Source: JAIXRY01 sp964444515 (GTDB taxonomy: Bacteria; Patescibacteriota; Minisyncoccia; Phycocordibacterales; UBA9973). Taken from it: 11,312 nucleotides of DNA. The stretch covers positions 1 to 11,312 of the forward strand of contig CAYUGY010000021.1 of NCBI GenBank assembly GCA_964444515.1, given 5' to 3'. Each line of letters opens with the position of its first letter. Within the stretch, counting starts at the first letter, position 1. Positions 1 through 6,267 of this stretch are shown here, piece by piece. Under the pieces are notes generated by a model. That model was given only the letters and a program-made list of their open reading frames with translations. It was not told where the DNA came from and made no database searches. A program made the position numbers and the translations under genes.

Positions 1-440
1 TGAAAATTCCACGGATCACGAATCAAATCAACTATTTTGACTGTTTGTTGGAGTTCTAAAAACACTTTGTCGTGAGAAGAAGAAACTTTTTTACTGGTAT
101 TGATTAGTACCATTTTTTCATCCTCTAAAACAAAGGCACCTTTTACATAGTAATCACTTACAGCGGCTGAGTGAATAATCACATCATATCCGCCGTGTTT
201 GATTTCGCGTTCCATTACTTCATATAGTTCATCATATGTTTTGAATGATATAACTTTTTGAGGTTTGGATTTGTCGGCAGGTAGCATTTTTTCACTCGAA
301 GTGATTAATGTTACATCACACTCTTTCAAAGATAGGTAACAAGCTATACTGTTTCCAGTGCGGCCCTTAAAAATGTTTGAAATACTTCTGACTTGGTCAA
401 TCGGCACTGCCGTTGATCCAGCTGTTACTAATACTTTCAT
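1..440 (-). CDS. coaB: CoaB-like phosphopantothenate-cysteine ligase (DFP domain), 3' end outside the window
   Basis: My translation from the ATG at 440-438 starts MKVLVTAGSTAVPIDQVR and continues with GRTGNSIA, VTLI and HSAAVSDYYV. These match the nucleotide-binding start (VTAGxT..PID.VR.I.N...G..G) and the AAVxDY motif of the DFP/CoaB family, which joins 4'-phosphopantothenate to cysteine in coenzyme A synthesis. About 146 residues are visible; the frame is open to the window edge, so the C-terminus is missing. The protein begins directly with the ligase fold. In most bacteria CoaB is fused behind the flavin-dependent decarboxylase CoaC, and no CoaC domain precedes it here, so this is a stand-alone form. 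The start lies 4 bp after the amidohydrolase stop with no Shine-Dalgarno, suggesting one transcript and coupled translation. Family assignment is strong; the exact nucleotide specificity (CTP or ATP) cannot be read. Confidence 0.82.
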   Translation of the reverse strand, partial: MKVLVTAGSTAVPIDQVRSISNIFKGRTGNSIACYLSLKECDVTLITSSEKMLPADKSKPQKVISFKTYDELYEVMEREIKHGGYDVIIHSAAVSDYYVKGAFVLEDEKMVLINTSKKVSSSHDKVFLELQQTVKIVDLIRDPWNF

Positions 441-444
441 TATT

Positions 445-1329
445 CTATTTATTTGGGTTTAGAAATTTTTGTGAATTTTCCCAGAGGATTTTTTCTCTCG
501 ATCCTTTGCTGAGTTTTAAGCTTGAAACTAATTCAAGTGAATCCTTGTAGGATTGTATGGGGAAGTCTGTGCCAAAAAGTACTCGTTCCACACCACCTTC
601 CAATTTCAAGAATTTTTCAATCTCATTCTTGATGAAGATACGATATTTGGGTGAATCTTCGTCTGTTCCTGAAACAAATTGTCCAGAAATATCCGTATAT
701 AAATTCGGACACTCTGACATAGCTTGTCGCATGTCGTCGAAAAACGGATTACCTAAATGACAAGCAATAAAATTGACTTTCGGAAACAATTTGGCAACTG
801 CACCGATTTGTTTCGGATGAGCCAAATCACCTTGTTGATCAATTGCACAATAAGTTTTACCACAACGAAATTCATTTAATGTTTCTCGTTCATTTTTAGG
901 GCAACAATGATGTAATTCTCCCATATGACATGCCACAGGAAGTCCATGTTTTTCAGCAAGCTGGAATAAAGGAGTAAATTTGGGGTCAGACAATACAATA
1001 TTCTGATATCCGGAATAAATCTTGATTCCAGAAAGTGCACCAGACTGTGCCAATCCTGTTAATTGACTTAGTCCTGTTCCAAAATCAGTCTCAAGATTCA
1101 AACTACCAAAGCATCCGAATAGCGGATCATTAACAACTCTCTCCAAAAGTATTTCATTGGTCAGGCCAGTGCTCTTTTTGAGCGGGAAGTACGTAGCAAG
1201 TAAATAGATTTTACTGATACCGTATTGTTTAGATAAAGAACGTAATGTATCTAAGCTTGCAGATTTGGTGTGAAGATCCCACAACACACTTTCGGAGGTG
1301 TGGGCATGTATATCTATGATTCTATTCAT
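445..1329 (-). CDS. Amidohydrolase-2 family metal-dependent hydrolase (TIM barrel)
   Basis: A 294-residue protein with the metal-site signatures of the amidohydrolase superfamily, closest in style to the amidohydrolase_2/COG2159 group. They are DIHAH (H8, H10) on strand 1, a GIKIYSGY segment near K103, ACHMGE (H135), ACHLG (H191) and FGTDFP (D255) on strand 8. Such enzymes are cytoplasmic and hydrolyse or decarboxylate small carbon-nitrogen or carboxylate substrates; the substrate here cannot be predicted. Between strands 5 and 6 there is an unusual Cys/His-rich insert, HHCC at 140-143 followed by C156 and C161, which could bind an extra metal or form a lid. The gene ends in TAG, 4 bp before the CoaB start, so the two are probably co-transcribed. 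It is divergent from ruvC. No Shine-Dalgarno precedes the ATG. Confidence 0.85.
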   Translation of the reverse strand: MNRIIDIHAHTSESVLWDLHTKSASLDTLRSLSKQYGISKIYLLATYFPLKKSTGLTNEILLERVVNDPLFGCFGSLNLETDFGTGLSQLTGLAQSGALSGIKIYSGYQNIVLSDPKFTPLFQLAEKHGLPVACHMGELHHCCPKNERETLNEFRCGKTYCAIDQQGDLAHPKQIGAVAKLFPKVNFIACHLGNPFFDDMRQAMSECPNLYTDISGQFVSGTDEDSPKYRIFIKNEIEKFLKLEGGVERVLFGTDFPIQSYKDSLELVSSLKLSKGSREKILWENSQKFLNPNK

Positions 1330-1357
1330 ATATTATTTTATTAAAGTGTCCGAAAAT

Positions 1358-1386
1358 ACTGTACTATATTTTTTTTGAGTTGTCTA
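1358..1386 (-). promoter_or_regulatory. Putative promoter of the amidohydrolase-coaB pair
   Basis: On the minus strand a TAGACA (-35, positions 1386-1381) is followed 17 bp later by TACAGT (-10, 1363-1358). Transcription would start near 1351 and give a leader of about 20 nt. The match is moderate, in an AT-rich region where chance matches are common. Confidence 0.4.
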
Positions 1387-1409
1387 ATCTGCGCTCATAG
1401 GTACTTTGC

Positions 1410-1418
1410 TGGTATACT
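1410..1418 (+). promoter_or_regulatory. Extended -10 promoter of ruvC (leaderless)
   Basis: TGG-TATACT, an extended -10 box, ends only 6 bp before the ruvC ATG at 1425. With the usual 6-8 bp from the -10 box to the start of transcription, the mRNA would begin at or next to the ATG, so the message would be leaderless. No convincing -35 is seen, as is common for extended -10 promoters. Confidence 0.6.
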
Positions 1419-1424
1419 TTGCAT

Positions 1425-1921
1425 ATGATTATTCTCGCTATTGATCCAGGGTTTGAACGATTAGGAATTGCGGTGATTGAAAAAACTGCCGGACAAAAAG
1501 AAACCCTCGTCTATTCTGAGTGTTTCAAAACATCGGCAAAAATTCCACATCATGAACGACTTGCATTAATTCAAACAAAATTTTTGGATATTATTCAAAC
1601 TTATCAACCAGAATGTCTGGCAATAGAAACACTGCTTTTCTCAAGCAATACTTCAAGTGCGATGCCGGTAGCCGAAGTCCGCGGGGTACTACTTGCCAAT
1701 GCTTCACTGCAAGNNNNNNNNNNCTGCAAGAATTGCGGATATACGAATACAACCCAAACACAATCAAGGTTGCGGTGACTGGGTATGGTAAGTCCGACAA
1801 AGGACAAGTTGCTCATATGGTGACCCGACTAATCGACACAAAAGATAAAAAAATGATCGATGATGAGCTTGATGCAATCGCTATCGGATTAACTTTTTTT
1901 GCTATTGAAAAGACAAACTAA
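1425..1921 (+). CDS. ruvC: Holliday junction resolvase RuvC, interrupted by an artificial 10-N gap
   Basis: RuvC is the RNase H-fold endonuclease that cuts Holliday junctions symmetrically during recombination, normally with RuvAB. As printed, the reading frame is broken by ten N at 1714-1723. The 7 bases CTGCAAG stand on both sides of the gap. Removing one copy plus the N run (17 nt) restores one frame of 159 residues that lines up with E. coli RuvC without indels around the join (RGVLLANASLQELRIYEY against RGVAIVAAVNQELPVFEY). All four catalytic acids are then present: D7 in IDPG, E68 in AIET, and D141 and D144 in DDELDA. VTGYGKSDKGQV matches the family's C-terminal half. The start is ATG 1425; a TTG at 1419 is possible but would sit directly on the -10 box. 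No ruvA or ruvB is in the window. Confidence 0.93.
1714..1723. other. Assembly gap (10 N) inside ruvC
   Basis: Ten N flanked by an identical 7-mer (1707-1713 and 1724-1730). The flanking duplication and the restored reading frame indicate that two contig ends overlapped and no sequence is missing. Confidence 0.9.
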
Positions 1922-1941
1922 TCTATAGTCATCAAAACCCC

Positions 1942-1969
1942 TTGCGTGATTCTGTAGTTTTGGTATAAA
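1942..1969 (+). promoter_or_regulatory. Promoter of the small acidic protein gene
   Basis: TTGCGT (1942-1947), a 16-bp spacer and TATAAA (1964-1969) preceded by TGG, which makes an extended -10. Transcription would start near 1976, giving a leader of about 33 nt that is AT-rich and has no Shine-Dalgarno. Confidence 0.5.
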
Positions 1970-2008
1970 CGATAAATAATAACTTTAATAGATAATTTTT
2001 AAAGCATA

Positions 2009-2260
2009 ATGACATACGATGATGATATAGATAATCTTTATTTTGGTGAGGACTTTGATACCGACGGATCAAGTAAAGGATTTAATGGTGAAGATGATAG
2101 TGATCCATATGTAAATCAATTTGGATTCAGTATCAAAGATGGTGATGATGATGCAGATGTTGAAACAGAAGCAACATTACCTATCGAAGATGACGAACCT
2201 CTTATCGACGAAGATCTTGCAGGTCTTGCAGGAGAAAAAGAAGAAGAGGAAGCAGAATAA
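2009..2260 (+). CDS. Small, extremely acidic hypothetical protein
   Basis: An 83-residue protein that I do not recognise. It contains 19 Asp and 13 Glu against 3 Lys, with no Arg, His or Cys, giving a net charge near -29. Acidic runs occur at the N-terminus (DDDID), in the middle (DGDDDAD) and at the C-terminal end (EKEEEEAE), separated by a few aromatic residues (Y and F, for example VNQFGFS). There is no signal peptide or membrane segment, so it is probably cytoplasmic and largely disordered. It has its own promoter-like sequence and a strong terminator, which supports a real gene. Possible roles such as binding a basic partner (DNA-binding or ribosomal proteins, RNA polymerase) or metal are guesses from composition only. 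It follows ruvC by 87 bp, but no functional link is evident. Confidence 0.7.
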   Translation: MTYDDDIDNLYFGEDFDTDGSSKGFNGEDDSDPYVNQFGFSIKDGDDDADVETEATLPIEDDEPLIDEDLAGLAGEKEEEEAE

Positions 2261-2276
2261 AATAGCAGAATAAAAT
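2251..2276 (+). repeat. Two tandem copies of a 13-bp sequence across a stop codon
   Basis: AGCAGAATAAAAT occurs at 2251-2263 and again directly at 2264-2276. The first copy carries the last codons (Ala-Glu-stop) of the acidic protein; the second copy lies after the stop and runs into the terminator stem. Confidence 0.9.
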
Positions 2277-2316
2277 AAAAGTGCGACAACCCTTGGTTGT
2301 CGCACTTTTATTTTAT
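2270..2316. terminator. Bidirectional intrinsic terminator
   Basis: A perfect 22-bp inverted repeat (2270-2291 and 2295-2316) with a 3-base CTT loop. The GC core GTGCGACAACC is flanked by an A-rich left arm and a T-rich right arm, so it can stop transcription from both sides. It lies between the convergent acidic protein gene and the penicillin-binding protein gene. Confidence 0.93.
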
Positions 2317-2323
2317 AGATAAT

Positions 2324-4835
2324 TTAATTTACATTAAATTGCGTACTTGTCTCACCTCTATTGTATACCGTATCAACTCCTACAACTCGCAATGTGTTTT
2401 CACTGCCAACAGAAGAAATTGCAGATGGAGTGAAGGTGTAACTTGTTCCGTTTGATGAACCAATCAAAATGTTGTTGATGTAGACATCTATTTTTTTCAA
2501 CGGATAAACACCGACAGTGGAAACAGAAACAGTAACTGAATCACTTGCACCAACAGTTGTTCCATTTACCGGACTCACAATTGTTAGTTTTGGTTTTGTT
2601 GCTTCGGTGTGTACATCATCGTAATTTGTTGGTTTTGATCCGGCAGACACAACAGGGAAGCTATTTCTGTTTTTGCTCCACCAGTCTTGTACACTTGTTT
2701 CCCAGTGCGAGAACAATCCATCATTGCTTGGGTCAAAAGGTACTGGTCCTGTTGGGTCATTTCTGTTTACCCAATACAAGATGTCGTGCACATCGGTAAT
2801 CACTCGCTCTTGTTTTGTTTCTTCTGGAGTGAGATCTGTTGCAAGTTTGCCAGATATTTTGTCGATATAGAAACTTTCTCCACCAAGCCATGCACCGTGA
2901 AGAACAGGTTTTTCAGGATATGGTATTTGTGCGGTTGGGAAGTTTTCAGGAGCTGTTTTTGAAAGTGCGTAGCGCATGAACTCATTCCATGTTGGTCCTG
3001 CCACCGCGGCACCACCTTTTTTCATTGGTTTGTTGTCGTTGTTTCCTGCCCATACACCGACAGTAATACTTGGTGTGTAACCAACCAACCACGCGTCTTT
3101 GTTGTTGTTGGTGGTACCTGTTTTTGCGGCAACCTGTCTACCTGCTATATAGAGTGCAGAATTTGCGCCGAATGTTGGGATACGCGCATCATTATCTGAA
3201 AGCACATTTGAAATCATTGCAGTAACATTTGCATCCATCACCGGTGTTTCTTCTGGTTGGAATGATTCCAATTCTTTTCCTTCTTTATCTTTGACCGAAA
3301 GAATTGGGGTAATTTTTTCTTTGACACCATTGTTTGCAAGTACACCATACGCACTAGTCATATCAAGGAGAGATACTTCACCACCTCCGAGCACCAAAGA
3401 AAGTCCGTATTGGTTTTTGTCTCCAGTGAGATTGACTCCAAGTGCACGTGCGGTGCGCATCGCTTCATCAACACCAACCAAATACAATGTTTTTACTGCA
3501 GGGACGTTACGTGACTCTTGAAGTGCATTTCTCATACTGATTGGGCCTCTGAATTTACCATCGAAGTTGTCAGGGTTATAACAGTCTGTTTTTGTGCTTC
3601 CTGNNNNNNNNNNNNNNNNNNNNNNNNNNNNNNNNNNNNNNNCGAACATCAAACAGTGTTGTGTCAGGTGTATATCCTTTTGCAAAAGCGGCCGCATAGA
3701 CAAATGGTTTGAATGATGAACCTGGTTGTCTGCGAGCTGTTGCGATGTTGAATGCTCCGTCGATTTGTTTGTCGAAATAATCTCGAGAACCAACCATCGA
3801 AATAATCTGTCCGTTTTTAGGATCAATTGCTACCAGTGCTTGGTTTGTTGCACCCCAATCTTTTTCTAGTTGTGGAGCAGTTTTCTTCACTACTTCTTCA
3901 GCTTTTTGTTGGAGGTCATAATCAAGTGTTGTTATGACGTTGAGCCCACCTGCTTCGAGCACTCCATCACCGTATTTTTCTTGTAGATAATTTTGGACAT
4001 AAAAAACGAAGTGTGGGGCTTTGATTCCTGTTGATTCTTGTGGTTTGAAGGTGACGACTTCAGCTTTTGCTTTGTCGTATTCTTCTTTTGTAATTACGTT
4101 TGTTGCAAGCATTTTATCAAGCACTGCATTCTTACGACCCTCAAGAAGTGCACGATTTTTGCCATACGGAGAATAGAGTGTTGGGCCTTTTGGAATTGCA
4201 GCAAGATATGCAGATTCTGCGACTGTTACATCGGCAGGGTTTTTGCCGAAGAACATTCGAGATGCTTCTTTGATTCCGTAGACGGTTCCACCGTACGGAG
4301 ATTCGTTCAAATACAAAGCCAATATTTGATCTTTGGTCATTGTTTTTTCTATTTTCAATGCCAGTACTACTTCTTTGATTTTTCGAGCAATACTTTTGTC
4401 TTGAGTGAGAAGCGTGTTCTTGACTACTTGTTGTGTGATGGTTGAACCACCTTGTTTTTTGGCGCCACCATGAAGTAGGTTCACTAGTACTGCACGAGCA
4501 ATAGAAGTCAGGCGAACACCGTTGTGTGAATAGAATTGATCATCTTCAATGGCAACGGTCGCTTTTTTGATATTTTCTCCCATTTCAGAAAAAGGGATTT
4601 CGGTGCGCTTGGTGTTTTTGTGGAAATCATACAAGACGATTTCTCCGGTACGATCATAAATTTTCGTTGAGTTGATGACTTGTCGAGCGTCCACATTTGA
4701 GAAATCTGGAACACCAACAAATCCGACCCACGCAACGATTGCTCCAACAAAGAACAATGCGATACTCATACCAAGGAGTACAAAATTGCGAATAATATGC
4801 CACGTATTTTTGTTAAATTTGTTTTTTAATTGCAT
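2324..4835 (-). CDS. Class A penicillin-binding protein (transglycosylase/transpeptidase) with an Ig-like C-terminus, containing an assembly gap
   Basis: A bifunctional peptidoglycan synthase of the PBP1a type, anchored in the membrane with its catalytic part outside. N-terminal half: membrane segment at about 17-41; GT51 glycosyltransferase with catalytic E97 in IEDDQFYSH, the GGSTITQQ motif at 129-136, and KIEKTMTKDQILALYLNE. The transpeptidase follows with the SxxK nucleophile S373-K376 (PGSSFKPF). After the gap come SRN (the SxN motif) and AAKTGTT (the KTG motif). The C-terminus, from about KLTIVSPVNGTTV onward, is a beta-rich Ig-like domain resembling those in wall-binding proteins. The 39-N gap (3604-3642) puts the halves in different frames. 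The true missing length must be 2 modulo 3; with 38 nt the protein would be about 836 residues. The gene is probably intact. Its start is divergent from tyrS, with no Shine-Dalgarno. Confidence 0.93.
3604..3642. other. Assembly gap (39 N) inside the penicillin-binding protein gene
   Basis: The gap falls in the transpeptidase domain between FDVR and GSTKTDC, a stretch that varies in length in this family. No overlap is seen between its two flanks. The split codons at its edges (CGN before, NCA after, on the minus strand) require a true length of 3k+2, so the printed 39 cannot be exact. Confidence 0.85.
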
Positions 4836-4841
4836 AGTTAA

Positions 4842-4850
4842 ATAGTATCA
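4842..4850 (-). promoter_or_regulatory. Extended -10 promoter of the penicillin-binding protein gene
   Basis: On the minus strand TGA-TACTAT ends 6 bp before the ATG (GATACT read in another register ends 8 bp before it). The predicted transcript would start at or close to the start codon. No clear -35 is visible. It shares the 49-bp divergent region with the tyrS promoter. Confidence 0.45.
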
Positions 4851-4867
4851 CGATAATCGCAAAAATA

Positions 4868-4876
4868 TGATACAGT
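4868..4876 (+). promoter_or_regulatory. Extended -10 promoter of tyrS
   Basis: TGA-TACAGT ends 8 bp before the ATG at 4885, implying a leaderless or nearly leaderless message. An alternative promoter, TTGCAT (4830-4835), 16 bp, GATAAT (4852-4857), would suit the upstream ATG at 4867. Confidence 0.45.
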
Positions 4877-4884
4877 ATGCCTAT

Positions 4885-6072
4885 ATGGTAGATACTGATA
4901 TACAAAAAATTAACGCTCTTTTGGAACGAGGAACGGAAGATATTTTTATCAAAGAAAGTTTGGTTAAGCGATTGTCTTCAGGGAAGCAGTTGCGTATCAA
5001 GTTGGGGATTGATCCGACCAGTTCGTTTATTCACCTAGGAAGAGCGGTGACACTTCGCAAACTGAAAGCATTTCAAGATTTGGGACACCAAGTTGTTTTG
5101 ATTATCGGAGACTTCACTGCAAAAATCGGTGACCCTTCAGACAAATTGGAAAAGCGTCCGATGTTGACCGAAGAAGCGATTCAAGAAAATCTCAAAAACT
5201 ATTTGGATCAAATTGCGCTTATTTTGGATATGAGTAAGGTTGAGGTTCGCTACAACTCAGAATGGCTTGCAAGTATGAATGTATTGCAAATCGCACAACT
5301 CCTCGAATGTTTTACGGTGCAACAAATGAGTAAGCGCAGAAATTTCAAAGATCGTCTCGATGCAGGTTCTGACATTTTTATGGTTGAATTTATGTACCCA
5401 GCACTCCAAGGCTATGACAGTGTTGAGGTCCGTGCTGATGTTGAGCTTGGCGGTTTTGATCAATTGTTCAATTTGAAAGCTGGAAGAATTGTTCAAAAAA
5501 AATACGGACAAGAAGAGCAAGACGTCATGACGCTTTCAATGCTCGAAGGAACTGACGGACGAAAAATGTCTTCATCGTGGGGGAATATCATTGGTATTAC
5601 TGATGCACCCGAAGATATGTACGGAAAAGTATTGAGTGTCAAAGATGAGCTATTGATGCAATATTTCACTCTTTGTACTGATTTGGAAATGAGTGAAATT
5701 GCTGAAATCAAAAAACAGCTAGACGCTGGTGAAAATCCAAAACATATCAAAATGAGACTGGCTCGAGAAATCGTCACTCTGTATCACAGTAAAGAAAAAG
5801 CACTTGAAGCTGAAGAAGCTTTTGAAAATACGTTCTCAAAAGGAGAAATTCCAGAATTGGTAGATATTGAAGTAACAGAAGGAACATTGCTTGTAGAAAT
5901 TTGTTTACATCACGGACTCGTGAGCTCAAAAGGAGAATTCACTCGATTGGTTGAAAGTAAATCTATCGAACACATGGATAGTGAAAAGATTGTTGATGAC
6001 AAAAACTCTATTGCACTGACCGGCACCTATCGAATAGGGAAGAAGCGGTTTATCAAAATAAAAGTAAGATAA
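4885..6072 (+). CDS. tyrS: Tyrosyl-tRNA synthetase
   Basis: A class I synthetase that attaches tyrosine to tRNA-Tyr in the cytoplasm, 395 residues from ATG 4885. The Rossmann core carries the HIGH-type signature IHLGRAV (H50-L-G-R53) followed by FQDLGHQVVLIIGDFTA, a VRYNSEW segment, and the KMSKS-type loop KMSSS at 227-231. The C-terminus from about residue 330 is an S4 RNA-binding domain (LVSSKGEFTRLVESKSI, then a basic end). The second His of HIGH is replaced by Arg; from memory this HLGR form also occurs in other CPR TyrRS, so it is a lineage feature rather than damage. An in-frame ATG at 4867 would add six residues (MIQYAY); I prefer 4885 because the extra residues overlap the -10 box and are not family-like. 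The gene ends TAA-TAG-TGA, three in-frame stops. Confidence 0.95.
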   Translation: MVDTDIQKINALLERGTEDIFIKESLVKRLSSGKQLRIKLGIDPTSSFIHLGRAVTLRKLKAFQDLGHQVVLIIGDFTAKIGDPSDKLEKRPMLTEEAIQENLKNYLDQIALILDMSKVEVRYNSEWLASMNVLQIAQLLECFTVQQMSKRRNFKDRLDAGSDIFMVEFMYPALQGYDSVEVRADVELGGFDQLFNLKAGRIVQKKYGQEEQDVMTLSMLEGTDGRKMSSSWGNIIGITDAPEDMYGKVLSVKDELLMQYFTLCTDLEMSEIAEIKKQLDAGENPKHIKMRLAREIVTLYHSKEKALEAEEAFENTFSKGEIPELVDIEVTEGTLLVEICLHHGLVSSKGEFTRLVESKSIEHMDSEKIVDDKNSIALTGTYRIGKKRFIKIKVR

Positions 6073-6086
6073 TAGTGACTAGTGAC
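6073..6086 (+). repeat. Direct repeat TAGTGAC x2 after tyrS
   Basis: TAGTGAC at 6073-6079 is repeated at once at 6080-6086, followed by the related GATGACC. It supplies the second and third in-frame stops of tyrS. Function unknown; it may be simple slippage. Confidence 0.6.
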
Positions 6087-6094
6087 CGATGACC

Positions 6095-6131
6095 AATAAA
6101 AGAGCGAAGCCTACGGCTTCGCTCTTTTATT
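6095..6131. terminator. Intrinsic terminator after tyrS, symmetric enough to work both ways
   Basis: A perfect 17-bp inverted repeat (6095-6111 and 6115-6131) with a TAC loop, a GC-rich core (GAGCGAAGCC) and a T-rich right flank (CTTTTATTTTTG). The A-rich left arm gives a U-tract on the other strand as well, so it could also stop gspE transcripts coming from the right. Confidence 0.92.
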
Positions 6132-6141
6132 TTTGTACGAA

Positions 6142-6267
6142 AGATTGTTTAAAAAATATTTTGGATACTAGGCACCGAGGAAGAAAAATACGAAGGTGTA
6201 CAATTTGTACAGTGAGTGTTTTTCTGACGAAGGTAACGACGTAGACGAGGTATTTTTTAAATAATCT
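6142..6267 (+). ncRNA. Candidate structured RNA or palindromic repeat element in the tyrS-gspE intergenic region
   Basis: Arms 6142-6163 and 6246-6267 can pair over 22 positions, 18 Watson-Crick and 4 G-U on the plus strand. Inside, 6182-6191 pairs with 6216-6225 (10 bp, one G-U), capped by TGTACA-ATT-TGTACA (6197-6211). The octamer ACGAAGGT occurs at 6190-6197 and 6227-6234. All five non-Watson-Crick pairs are G-T on the plus strand, so they would be C-A mismatches on the other strand; this favours a plus-strand RNA. A weak promoter-like pair TTGTAC-18-TATTTT (6133-6162) lies at its left edge. The right arm overlaps the gspE stop codon. No open reading frame explains it. I know of no named RNA family that fits; a short palindromic repeat element is the main alternative. 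Confidence 0.4.

Noticed and set aside
557..760. Plus-strand open frame inside the amidohydrolase
   Set aside because: It lies fully antisense to a gene with all metal-site motifs and has no recognisable motif; treated as a shadow frame, like similar frames at 3291-3521, 4038-4445, 5257-5520, 7345-7677 and 9596-9847.
1419..1424. TTG at 1419 as the ruvC start
   Set aside because: It would begin one base after the -10 box and add only two residues; ATG 1425 gives the usual RuvC N-terminus (MIILAIDPG).
1425..1921. ruvC as a frameshifted pseudogene
   Set aside because: The break coincides exactly with an N run flanked by a duplicated 7-mer; collapsing it restores a complete enzyme.
4867..4884. 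ATG at 4867 as the tyrS start
   Set aside because: The added MIQYAY overlaps the likely extended -10 box and is not family-like. It remains possible if the upstream TTGCAT-16-GATAAT promoter is the one used.
6132..6267. Insertion sequence or MITE between tyrS and gspE
   Set aside because: Inverted arms are present, but no target-site duplication is visible, and the directional G-T pairs fit an RNA better. Kept as a candidate RNA with the repeat alternative stated.
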